The position numbers and the translations under genes are program-made. A stretch of DNA of 64,000 nt from JAMXLG01 sp963818925 (GTDB lineage Bacteria; Vulcanimicrobiota; Vulcanimicrobiia; Vulcanimicrobiales; Vulcanimicrobiaceae), in contig CAWFTN010000001.1 of the NCBI GenBank assembly GCA_963818925.1, positions 2,542,001 to 2,606,000 on the forward strand, written 5' to 3'. The notes under the pieces are model-generated. The model saw only the letters and a list, made by a program, of their open reading frames with translations, was not told where the DNA came from and ran no database searches. Of the stretch, positions 18,158 through 25,358 are shown in pieces. Positions within the stretch are counted from its first letter, which is position 1. Each line of letters begins with the position of its first letter.

Positions 18158-18571
18158 ATGAATCGACTGCTTCTCGTCCTCGGATTCACCATCGCACTGC
18201 CGCTCGTATTTTCATCGTATGCGCGGGCCGTCTCCGTCCAAGGCGTCGTTCACGACGTGCCCTACGTCATCGCCTTTCGACCGTTAAACTCACAGCAACA
18301 TCCGTACATTGGGCAGATGCACCTGAATTTCAATAAGGGCATTATCAGTGGAACCTACACCGACATCTCCAACAAGCCTGGCGGACCGTTTGCGAACGTG
18401 CACAACATAGCAGTTTCCGGAAATGTCAGCAGTTCTCACGTAACACTTATCATAAGGCAAGTGACGTTTCGGGGATCGATGAACGGCGAAAAGATGAGCG
18501 GCAGCGCAACGATCCGCGGCTCGCTCTACACGTTCGAAGCTCATCAAGGATCACCCGGCAGCGGAAAATAG
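18158..18571 (+). CDS. Secreted hypothetical protein
   Basis: A 137-residue protein starting at an ATG with GGAGG 7 bases upstream. It has a clear signal peptide (MNRLLLVLGFTIALPLVFSS, then YARA). The mature part is beta-rich with alternating hydrophobic residues (YIGQMHLNFNKGIISGTYTD, GNVSSSHVTLIIRQ, GSATIRGSLYTFEAHQ), likely a small beta-sandwich or barrel. No family recognised. It is followed 38 bases later by the MgtC-like gene on the same strand, a plausible two-gene unit. Confidence 0.65.
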   Translation: MNRLLLVLGFTIALPLVFSSYARAVSVQGVVHDVPYVIAFRPLNSQQHPYIGQMHLNFNKGIISGTYTDISNKPGGPFANVHNIAVSGNVSSSHVTLIIRQVTFRGSMNGEKMSGSATIRGSLYTFEAHQGSPGSGK

Positions 18572-18609
18572 CTACACCGAGAGCGAAACTGGCGTTACCG
18601 CAGGCGATA

Positions 18610-19071
18610 ATGGATCAACACACTTTACCAATCGGCGTCTTTGAAGGGCGCCTGCTGGTTGCAGCAGTCCTAGGCATGATAATCGGGGTTGAGAGACGTG
18701 TGGCGGGCCGCGCTGCAGGCTTGCACACTACCGGCCTTGTTGCGGTTGGTGCTGCCGTATTCGCTTCAATTGAGCCGGCAGCAGGAAGCAACAGTTATCG
18801 AATCGTCGCGAATATCGTGACGGGTGTCGGCTTTCTCGCTGGCGGAGTAATTTTACGACAGGGCGTGTCAGTGGTTGGTCTCAACACCGCGGCTACGATA
18901 TGGGCAACCGCTGCCGTTGGAGCGCTCTCCGGCGTAGGTTTGTTTCGCGAAGCAACGGCGGCTACGGCAGCGATCGTTGCTGTAAACGTCCTTATGGGAA
19001 TTGCGGCCCACTTCTCGGACAAGTTCTCGCGACGGCCCAGCGCTACTCGGAATCGCAGCGATGTCCACTGA
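18610..19071 (+). CDS. MgtC/SapB-family membrane protein
   Basis: A 153-residue protein with four hydrophobic segments, matching the N-terminal membrane domain of MgtC/SapB. Hallmarks are LGMIIGVERRVAGRAAGLHT in the first loop (family: G-xE-R-x3-G-x5-R), TGVGFLAGGVILRQG in the middle and LNTAATIWATAAVGALSGVG near the end. The cytoplasmic C-terminal ACT-like domain of MgtC is absent, so this is the short form. Family members aid Mg-limited growth and acid or host stress. No Mg transporter is beside it. Confidence 0.85.
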   Translation: MDQHTLPIGVFEGRLLVAAVLGMIIGVERRVAGRAAGLHTTGLVAVGAAVFASIEPAAGSNSYRIVANIVTGVGFLAGGVILRQGVSVVGLNTAATIWATAAVGALSGVGLFREATAATAAIVAVNVLMGIAAHFSDKFSRRPSATRNRSDVH

Positions 19072-19567
19072 CAGCCGCCCTAAATCACCGTAGTGCTCGT
19101 TGTCCAGGAGCATGACGGATGCGTACCGATCTTTTGGCCGGATCCGTTATCGTGGCGCCTTTGGATGTGTCGACAACTCCCATCGACTAGAACTCCACTT
19201 GCGTCACTGGCGGTTGTTTCGCGCTGCCACCGAGGCCGTTGCGCCCGTTACGGCCCGTTTCGTGTGTTGAGGCTGCATGATGTCTACGTCAACCGGTTTG
19301 AGATCGATCGTCGCGACCTCGGTTATCCCCGCAAAGGAAGTCCGACCTCGGAAGAATATTCGGTGTACCATTTCTGGACGGCCGCATTCCGCTCGTCATA
19401 ACTCATCCATACTTTCTAACAACGCGACGTAGCTCTCTAGTTATGGCACGAGTGTGGGGCGCAATGGTATCCCAGTACTGCGCAGGTCGGATACTCGGAC
19501 TTTGTGGTCGGACCTATAACAATTGAAGGCTATCCGGTGAAGCAAATCCGTCAGCCGAAGTGAGAGG
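19072..19567. other. 496-bp stretch without a supported gene
   Basis: One plus-strand frame spans most of the first 330 bases, but it is rich in Arg, Cys and Trp, has no ribosome-binding site and no recognisable motif. No tRNA, terminator or repeat was recognised in this stretch. Confidence 0.5.
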
Positions 19568-20095
19568 TTACATCCCGTGAACCGACTGCGCTAGCTTGGG
19601 CAAATGCGGGTTCTGCCACGTGGTGCCGTCGGCGTAATGAATACGAAGCGGAACACACTGCGGAAGGCCCGTCCCAAGCGGAAAGACGTTCGGATTGAGT
19701 CCGAATTCATGCTTGATCTCGACACCCGGCGAAAACTTGCCAACGTCGCGCACCTCCGCGACAAGCATGCCGCGAGCGACGAGCCCGAATTCGATCGTCT
19801 TCATTGATTTGTCGGTGCTGTTGACGAAGTCAATTGAGAGCCTAGGATTTTCGCGCGTCGTGGTGCTGACGGAATAGGGATATTGGTAGTAGTTTCTCCC
19901 GTACGGATCGCGCCAATAATAGCGACCGCCTGGGTAGTATCCCGGAGCGTACCCGGTGCTCGTCGTGGTAACGTGATTGGTGGGGTCACAGCGATTCACT
20001 CGTACCGGCGAAGTGTTGGTCTGCGCCAATGCGGAAGACGTGAGGCAAGCGATCGCGAGTGCTAGTGCCGTCGAAAATGTTCGCGTACGGATCAT
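19568..20095 (-). CDS. Secreted hypothetical protein, Tyr/Pro/Gly-rich N-terminus
   Basis: A 175-residue protein with a typical signal peptide (MIRTRTFSTALALAIACLTSSALAQ). The ATG at 20095 has GGAG 6 bases upstream; a GTG four codons earlier would place the site inside the coding region. Residues about 50-80 are Tyr-, Gly- and Pro-rich (YAPGYYPGGRYYWRDPYGRN), then a soluble beta-rich domain follows (LSIDFVNSTDKSMKTIEFGLVARG). That domain is typical of small periplasmic proteins of unknown function in soil bacteria. Export is predicted; role unknown. Confidence 0.65.
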   Translation of the reverse strand: MIRTRTFSTALALAIACLTSSALAQTNTSPVRVNRCDPTNHVTTTSTGYAPGYYPGGRYYWRDPYGRNYYQYPYSVSTTTRENPRLSIDFVNSTDKSMKTIEFGLVARGMLVAEVRDVGKFSPGVEIKHEFGLNPNVFPLGTGLPQCVPLRIHYADGTTWQNPHLPKLAQSVHGM

Positions 20096-20217
20096 ATTAA
20101 TCTCCACGAGCTATAGTGTATTGGACATCGTGTGGGCGGATGCTTCGCGAATGTACGGAAGCCGTGAATGAGTGTTTTACAGTCTCATTGTACTGCGCCT
20201 CGTAAAAGGATGGCAAA

Positions 20218-20469
20218 ATGGCAGCACGTTTCATCAAAGGCACGCTCGAGATAAGCGTGGTCCCGTCAGTCTCGGACCCCGGACTGGAATCCATGACAAT
20301 TGTCGTTACTCCTGAAGGTTTCACCGATGAGGGCGGGCTTGGACGGAGTGGGGATGCGACCTCGTTGGTTTCAGTCGAACACATCGCCGACCGAATCAAA
20401 GCACTCTTCGATGGTGCTGCTCTCGGTGCGATCCTTGACCACCTGGCGCAACTACGAGCAGCGCTGTGA
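20218..20469 (+). CDS. Small hypothetical protein
   Basis: An 83-residue protein with AAGGA about 8 bases before its ATG. It has an early beta strand (FIKGTLEISVVPSVS), a second strand (SMTIVVTPEGF) and a C-terminal amphipathic helix (ADRIKALFDGAALGAILDHLAQL). No family recognised. Convergent with the RsbW-like gene, whose stop lies 51 bases away. Confidence 0.5.
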   Translation: MAARFIKGTLEISVVPSVSDPGLESMTIVVTPEGFTDEGGLGRSGDATSLVSVEHIADRIKALFDGAALGAILDHLAQLRAAL

Positions 20470-20519
20470 CGACGGACGGCTCCGAATCGCATCGCAACGC
20501 GGTCCCTTCTTAAGCGCTT

Positions 20520-20957
20520 TTACATAGCACTGCGACTTTGAATTGCTTCGGGATCTTCGTCGAGGTGCAAACGGCTTGGCTCCGCGAGGACTGGAAGCAC
20601 GGCGCTTACCTTGTTGCCGACCGCCGTCCGAGTCAACGATACATGTGGACACAGTTTTGAGACGATGTACAGCCCACGCCCGCACTCGCTGTCCGGCGGC
20701 GGTAGCATGGCGTTGAGAACAAACGCCGCCCCGGTGTCGCAAATATCGATTCGCACAAGCCCGTGCTCATCGGCCTGCACGCGAATATCAATGGGTCCGG
20801 GCGCGTGACGGATGGCGTTGCCGACCAATTCACTATAGACGATCTCAGCGTCCTGGCAATCGGCGTTTTCGTTACACAAGGAGCGAAGCAAATCAATGAA
20901 CGACGCACGCGCTGCATTCGCTGCGCGCGAGTCCATCGCGCAGAAGTGCCACTCCAT
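20520..20957 (-). CDS. RsbW-like anti-sigma factor / serine kinase (HATPase_c_2)
   Basis: A 145-residue GHKL-type ATPase domain of the anti-sigma regulatory kinase family. The N-box is ELVGNAIRHAPGPI, the G1 box is DICDTGAAF, and the G2 box is GRGLYIVSKL. This is the size and motif order of RsbW/SpoIIAB and the related stand-alone anti-sigma domains. It would bind a sigma factor, or phosphorylate a STAS anti-anti-sigma protein. A STAS gene lies 1.2 kb away at 22168. No sigma-factor gene is in the window. Confidence 0.75.
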   Translation of the reverse strand: MEWHFCAMDSRAANAARASFIDLLRSLCNENADCQDAEIVYSELVGNAIRHAPGPIDIRVQADEHGLVRIDICDTGAAFVLNAMLPPPDSECGRGLYIVSKLCPHVSLTRTAVGNKVSAVLPVLAEPSRLHLDEDPEAIQSRSAM

Positions 20958-21235
20958 GAAACAAACCCCGTGAGTCGCTTTTGGCCGCCCGAGGATAGGC
21001 GCGGTGTCCCGACCGGGGGTTTTTGGGCCGACGTCATGGGCGTTCTACCCATATGCGCGATTTCGTACACACATGCAACGCGAATCTTCTCTAAGCGGGT
21101 ACAGGGAGACAGTTCCGGGAAGCAAGCTATGTTACTCGACGCACTTCTGCGAGCATGCGCGGTCGACCGATAGCATCATAGGTTGTCGGCGACCCTTACC
21201 GAGAAACCGCTCAATTCGCCGGCCGTCTATGAGGC

Positions 21236-22051
21236 TTGGCAAGGCGCTCATTCTCGGTGACAAACATTCAATCGGCAACTCATGCCACAGGCAATTTGTT
21301 TCTAGACAATCTTCCAACCAAGGCATTGGATGCCTTATGGCCCGCCCTCGTGCACGTCTCGCTTAAACACGGAGAGCTTATCTACGAGCGGGATGCGCAC
21401 GTAGAAAAGGTCCTGTTCCCCATTGGCGCCATCATTTCGATCATATTGGACATGTCCGACGGGGCTACCGCAGAAGTCGGCATCATCGGGCGCGAGGGCA
21501 TGAGCGGATTAGCGATCGCGCTAGGTCTTGCAACAACGAAGCAACGCGCCATCGTCCAAGTCCCAGACGGCGCCTACTGTCTCGCGGTCGAGAATTTTCG
21601 TGCAGCCTTGGAATGCGAGCCGGCACTGAAATCGTTCACCTTGCGGTATGGACACGCCGTGATCGCGAGTACTTCGCTGCTCTCAGCTTGCAACAGTTTG
21701 CACCCCACAAATGAACGTTGCGCGCGCTGGCTCTTAATGGCGCACGATCGCGTTGCGGATGATCTCCTGCTGTTAACGCAAGATTTCCTAAGTCAAATGC
21801 TGGGCGTTCGGCGCGGCGGCGTGACTCTGGCCGCCTCGGCGTTGCAGGAAGCAGGCTTCATCTCGTATTCGCGCGGTCACATCAACGTCCGCAATCGCGC
21901 GGGTCTAGAATCGGCATCCTGCGAGTGCTATGAAACGTTGGAATGCGATTGGGAGAATATTATGGGCTATTCCATGCGGAAAGCTCCCGTGCGCTTTAAG
22001 GCGTCGGAACGCGAGGCGCTCCGTCCAGACGGTTCGAGCGGAAAGCCCTAG
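21236..22051 (+). CDS. Crp/Fnr-family transcriptional regulator
   Basis: A 271-residue regulator. The cyclic-nucleotide-binding-like beta-barrel (about residues 25-140) includes VLFPIGAIISIIL and AEVGIIGREGMSGLAIALG. The C-terminal winged HTH follows at about 170-230, with the recognition part LTQDFLSQMLGVRRGGVTLAASALQEAGFI and the wing SYSRGHINVRNR. The FNR cysteine cluster is absent. This AEVGIIGREG subgroup often has no known effector. The start is given as TTG 21236, but an in-frame GTG at 21257 is equally possible. Target genes unknown. Confidence 0.85.
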   Translation: MARRSFSVTNIQSATHATGNLFLDNLPTKALDALWPALVHVSLKHGELIYERDAHVEKVLFPIGAIISIILDMSDGATAEVGIIGREGMSGLAIALGLATTKQRAIVQVPDGAYCLAVENFRAALECEPALKSFTLRYGHAVIASTSLLSACNSLHPTNERCARWLLMAHDRVADDLLLLTQDFLSQMLGVRRGGVTLAASALQEAGFISYSRGHINVRNRAGLESASCECYETLECDWENIMGYSMRKAPVRFKASEREALRPDGSSGKP

Positions 22052-22167
22052 GGTCGTGCGACGACACGCGCGAGATGCGAAATCGGCGGTATGTCAACGT
22101 GTATCGCGTCGTTGCGACTGGCTCGGCCTGCACGGCAGCAGTCGAACCTGATACTTCGCCAAGCGAA

Positions 22168-22521
22168 TCACGGCGCAATAGTCTCGATAACGAAGACCTT
22201 ATCGAGCTTCACGAGTTGCAGCATCCTTTCGACTTGTGGCACGACGTTCCTCAATCGTAAATGCGTCCCAGGCGCGCGCCTATTCCACTCGTTTAATGCC
22301 CGTATCATTACACCCAGGCATGCGCAATCCAAATGCTGCGTACATGCGAGATCGAGCACGACATCGCTGTGGGGTTGGATCGCATTGAGTTCAGCGGTTA
22401 GCTCCGCACTACGAAGAATATCATAGTAGCCTCCCTTCAGCATCACCCGTTTATGCATAGGCAATACACGAAAAGAGGTATCGTTGTACAAAGAATAATT
22501 AGCGGGGAGCACGAGCGACAT
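22168..22521 (-). CDS. STAS-domain (anti-anti-sigma factor-like) protein
   Basis: A 117-residue STAS-like domain. Strand FRVLPMHKRVMLKGGYYDI leads into helix AELTAELNAI, then VVLDLACTQHLDCACLGVMIRALNEWN, where anti-anti-sigma factors have LDSSGLG. The aspartate is kept, but the two serines are replaced (D-C-A-C for D-S-S-G), so the phosphorylation site of SpoIIAA/RsbV is missing. It may bind the RsbW-like protein constitutively or have another role. The start is uncertain: 22521 is an ATG, while a TTG at 22539 and an ATG at 22458 are alternatives. It overlaps the 5' neighbour slightly. Confidence 0.65.
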   Translation of the reverse strand: MSLVLPANYSLYNDTSFRVLPMHKRVMLKGGYYDILRSAELTAELNAIQPHSDVVLDLACTQHLDCACLGVMIRALNEWNRRAPGTHLRLRNVVPQVERMLQLVKLDKVFVIETIAP

Positions 22522-22816
22522 TGTTGCGTGCAGAGTCAAAATCTAAAGAGCAGAACTCTTTGCCTGCAGTGGCAAGTGAGAACGGGGCGTGCATCGATTG
22601 CATGGCGATCGTGCACCGACCGGCCTCATCGATGCGCACCATCAGCGTGTCCGGGTACGACTGGGACCCGAAGGTTTGCAGCGCCTCAATTGCCATAAGT
22701 CGCGCCCGCTCAGCGGCTTCTTCCGCGGAAGAACCGAGCGCTGTGATCAGCGGCGCACTGCTTTCAGCGATATAGCCCTTGCCGAGTGGTGCAACATGAA
22801 CGCGGAACGGGCCCAT
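22499..22816 (-). CDS. Hypothetical protein with HicB-like domain pattern
   Basis: A 105-residue protein whose first half (FRVHVAPLGKGYIAESSAP, then GSSAEEAAERARLMAIEALQTF) follows the strand-strand-helix pattern of HicB-type partial RNase H folds. There is no HicA toxin gene and no DNA-binding tail, so it is not proposed as an antitoxin. The C-terminal half has a further strand pair (DTLMVRIDEAGRCTIAMQS). It overlaps the downstream STAS gene by a few bases, suggesting one transcript. Function unknown. Confidence 0.5.
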   Translation of the reverse strand: MGPFRVHVAPLGKGYIAESSAPLITALGSSAEEAAERARLMAIEALQTFGSQSYPDTLMVRIDEAGRCTIAMQSMHAPFSLATAGKEFCSLDFDSARNNVARAPR

Positions 22817-23144
22817 GTAACGAAACTCCTATAAAGCGGAATTGCGTGCTTTCATCTTCGAACAGCCATCGGTAGGCGGTCGGTGCGAAAACCGACAGAA
22901 GAGGGAATGAAGCACCCTCCGACGACCAAGGCCTCGGTCCTCCGAGGGTAGAGGAAGCTAGCACTTCGAGTTTCATACTAGAGGTTGAGCGATTTCGTAA
23001 AGGGCGACGAAATATCGACGCATTTTCGCCATTATTTTGCGGAAAGTCATCAATTTTTGACTCTTCGAATCTAATGTTTTGAATTTGGATGCGCTCGGAA
23101 GTTTCCCGAAACTGGTTCTCTGCAGTGATATTCTCAATTGAGGT
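22817..23144. other. Gene-poor stretch between the 22499 gene and the direct repeats
   Basis: About 330 bases without a supported gene. The region 22980-23140 is distinctly AT-richer than the rest of the window. Three direct repeats begin right after it. Confidence 0.45.
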
Positions 23145-23204
23145 TCTGTATCTAAATTCGCCGATCTGTATCTAAAATCGCTTGTACGTCCTGTGTCTAA
23201 TACT
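23145..23204. repeat. Three direct repeats of a TGTATCTAA-type motif
   Basis: TCTGTATCTAAATTCG (23145-23160), TCTGTATCTAAAATCG (23165-23180) and CCTGTGTCTAATACTG (about 23190-23205) form one repeated motif at 20- and 25-base steps in an AT-richer region. Spacing of roughly two helical turns suits a DNA-binding array. It might also be the end of a lost mobile element. Confidence 0.45.
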
Positions 23205-23317
23205 GCCTTCACAGGTGGAGTCCGCGGCTGCGTATGCCGGCACCGTAATCGTCTAAGAAGTTCCACTACGGCTCCCACTTGAGCGCGTTAAGCAGACATT
23301 CTAGTAGACCTGACGAA

Positions 23318-23352
23318 AAGACAATGAAAAAGACCCGCAAAAGCGAGCCTCA
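23318..23352 (-). terminator. Rho-independent terminator downstream of tRNA-Glu
   Basis: Reading the minus strand after the tRNA CCA end: GGCTCGC, a TTTT loop, GCGGGTC with wobble pairs, then TTTTTC. A GC stem followed by a T run directly after the tRNA is as expected. Confidence 0.6.
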
Positions 23353-23354
23353 AT

Positions 23355-23429
23355 TGGTAGCGCCAACGGGAATCGAACCCGTCTTTCCGCCTTGAAAGGG
23401 CGATGTCCTAACCGATAGACGATGGCGCC
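23355..23429 (-). tRNA. tRNA-Glu (anticodon TTC), CCA encoded
   Basis: Acceptor arm GGCGCCA pairs with TGGCGCT (terminal G-U). The anticodon loop CTTTCAA contains TTC. The T arm is ACGGG-TTCGATT-CCCGT. The 3' ACCA is encoded in the DNA. Confidence 0.9.
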
Positions 23430-23573
23430 ATGGGCACGGGCCTTACAGTACTCGAACGTTGGCAGCGCTGTCAACGATGGAGTTCAAGAAGTAATGCAGG
23501 GAAGAAGACGCGTGCTTCTACGCGGGCGGGGGCTCGCCCCCTTAAATGGGCCGAAATGCCCGGGAGAGCGCAG

Positions 23574-23645
23574 TGGGCCTGGTAGGATTCGAACCTACGC
23601 GCAACCAGTTATGAGCCGGCCGCTCTACCGCTGAGCTACAGGCCC
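23574..23645 (-). tRNA. tRNA with CAT anticodon (Met or Ile2)
   Basis: Acceptor GGGCCTG pairs fully with CAGGCCC. D arm GCTC-AGCGGTA-GAGC. Anticodon loop CTCATAA. T arm GTAGG-TTCGAAT-CCTAC. No CCA is encoded (ACTG follows). Elongator Met and lysidine-modified Ile cannot be separated safely by eye; it is not an initiator, since the acceptor starts with a paired G. Confidence 0.9.
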
Positions 23646-23715
23646 CGGCGGCAAACGCTTTCTGGACGCTCGACCGCTATCCTCGCCTTATCGAGACGCG
23701 ACACCGAATCGGCAA

Positions 23716-24296
23716 CTATGTGCGCCTGCGCAGCGAGTCGTAGGTGCGATCGACCGGTAGCGCCGCGAGCCCCAGGATGAACGAGACAACGAAGAGCCAC
23801 AGCGGGTACGCGTCCGCGTGTAGCGCGGCGCGGTAGACGAACGAGCACAGCGCCAAGATGAAAGCTGACGCGAGCAAAGCGCTGCCCGACCTACTATACC
23901 GAAAAGCCCGACGAGGATGAGGAGCAGCGCAAACGAGACTGGTGCCCAGACGGGCGCCGTCCATGGCACCGGCATCAAAAACAAGATATCGGTGTCGGTT
24001 AGCGCGGGAAATCCCGAGAGCTTCCAAAGCGCGATGTAATAGACGATGTCCCATCCGCCGAATGCGAAGCAGAACGCTCGCGCTCGCAGCGCCCACGAAC
24101 GCGCAACGAGTGCCGCGACGCCGCCGATAACAAACAGCGTCGAAATCTCGCGAAACATCTCGAGCGCGTACGCTTGTGTCGTATACGAATCGGGAAGATG
24201 CCGCAAATAGACAACGATGATTGCTTCTTCAACGCCGAACGCGATTGAAAAGACCAGCAGTGGAGTAAGCGGGAACGGCCGCGCAAAGCGATTCAT
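23716..24296 (-). pseudogene. Conserved membrane protein with one frameshift
   Basis: The upstream frame encodes a membrane protein with FGVEEAIIVVYLRHLPDSY, MFREISTLFVIGGVAALV, AFCFAFGGWDIVYYIALWKL and PVPWTAPVWAPVSFALLLILVGLFGIVGR. This is the pattern of a conserved bacterial hypothetical family with 5-6 helices. Near 23887-23890, at a GGG run, the frame changes; the last two helices (ALLASAFILALCSFVYRAAL and LWLFVVSFILGLAALPVDRTYDS) follow in another frame and stop at 23716. Joined length is about 193 residues. One extra G would restore it, so a consensus error is as likely as a real mutation. Confidence 0.7.
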
Positions 24297-24361
24297 CGCC
24301 GCGTCATTGTAACGCACGGTTTGGAACCGCACGATTAGCCGCGCGCCTGCTTGCCGAAGAG

Positions 24362-24374
24362 TATAATTTTGCGC
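24362..24374 (+). promoter_or_regulatory. TATAAT box giving a probably leaderless transcript
   Basis: A perfect TATAAT (24362-24367) is followed 7 bases later by the ATG of the lyase-like gene, so transcription would start at or next to the A of the ATG. No Shine-Dalgarno is present. No convincing -35 hexamer was found. Confidence 0.55.
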
Positions 24375-25358
24375 ATGAGAACCTCTCGAACGCTATGGGC
24401 GTTCTGCGCAGCGTTCATGCTGTTCACGGCCGCCGCCGGTCGCGTGCAGGTCACGATAAAAGAATGGGCCCTTCCGACGCCGGGTGCATTTCCTCACGAT
24501 CCGCTCGCAACGTCCGACGGCAATATTTGGTACACCGGACAACACGCGAATGAGTTGGGCCGCCTCGATCCGCGTACGGGCAGATTCAAAGAATATCGTT
24601 TGCCGATTGGCGATTCTGGACCGCACGGTCTCGCCGCGGATAAGGACGGCAACATCTGGTTCACGGCGAACTACAAAGGCTACATCGGGAAATTGAATCC
24701 GGCGACCGGCGCGGTGAAGGCATATCAGTTAGACCCTGCCGCGCGCGATCCGCACACGCCGGTCTTCGATCAGCGCGGAGTGCTTTGGTTCACCGTTCAG
24801 GGCGCTGATATGGTCGGGCGCCTCGATCCGGCAACGGGCGCAACGCGCATCGTGCAAATTCCGACACCGCATGCAAACCCGTATGGTATCGCCGTCAATT
24901 CGAAAGGCACACCGTTTTTCGCGGAGTTCGGAAGCAACAAGCTCGCAAGCATCAACCCGCAGACGATGGCGATCACGGAGTATGCGCTCGCGAACGGCGA
25001 CGCGCGTCCGCGGCGCATTGCAATTACGCCGGACGACGTCGTCTGGTACTCGGACTATGCGCGCGGATACATCGGACGTTTCGACCCGCGCACGAAGCAG
25101 CAGCAGGAATGGCGCTCACCCGGCGGAGTGGGTTCGGCGCCGTATGGAATTACAGCGGCAAATGGCGCGATTTGGTACAGCGAATCGGGCGCGCAGCCCA
25201 ATACCGTTGTCCGTTTCGACATTGCGACGCATGCCTTTCAATCCTGGCCGATTCCATCTGGCGGAGACGTCGTTCGCAACATGATGCCGACGCGCGAAGG
25301 CAACATCGTCATGGCCTGCAGCGGAGCTAACCGCGTTGCCCTCGTCCTGATTCGATAA
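24375..25358 (+). CDS. Streptogramin (virginiamycin B) lyase-like beta-propeller
   Basis: A 327-residue secreted seven-bladed propeller with a signal peptide (about residues 1-21). Repeats follow the Vgb pattern: HDPLATSDGNIWYTGQHANELGRLDP, HGLAADKDGNIWFTANYKGYIGKLNP, YGIAVNSKGTPFFAEFGSNKLASINP and so on. True virginiamycin B lyase linearises streptogramin B and is cytoplasmic. This protein carries an export signal and is more likely a general propeller (a phytase- or SMP-30-like fold is possible), so resistance is not claimed. The ATG at 24375 is chosen over TTG 24351 for the signal peptide and the TATAAT box. Its 3' end overlaps the convergent DUF2252 gene by 32 bases. Confidence 0.8.
   Translation: MRTSRTLWAFCAAFMLFTAAAGRVQVTIKEWALPTPGAFPHDPLATSDGNIWYTGQHANELGRLDPRTGRFKEYRLPIGDSGPHGLAADKDGNIWFTANYKGYIGKLNPATGAVKAYQLDPAARDPHTPVFDQRGVLWFTVQGADMVGRLDPATGATRIVQIPTPHANPYGIAVNSKGTPFFAEFGSNKLASINPQTMAITEYALANGDARPRRIAITPDDVVWYSDYARGYIGRFDPRTKQQQEWRSPGGVGSAPYGITAANGAIWYSESGAQPNTVVRFDIATHAFQSWPIPSGGDVVRNMMPTREGNIVMACSGANRVALVLIR

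Noticed and set aside
19093..19401. A 102-residue plus-strand frame
   Set aside because: Rich in Arg, Cys and Trp without motif or ribosome-binding site; likely non-coding.
22499..22816. HicAB toxin-antitoxin module
   Set aside because: No HicA-like toxin gene is adjacent and no DNA-binding tail is seen.
22973..23278. A 101-residue minus-strand frame
   Set aside because: It covers the AT-rich direct repeats; codon pattern is not coding-like.
23422..23634. A 70-residue plus-strand frame
   Set aside because: It runs antisense through the spacer and the CAT tRNA gene.
24375..25358. Virginiamycin resistance gene
   Set aside because: Propeller similarity alone is weak and the protein is exported, unlike known Vgb; resistance is not claimed.
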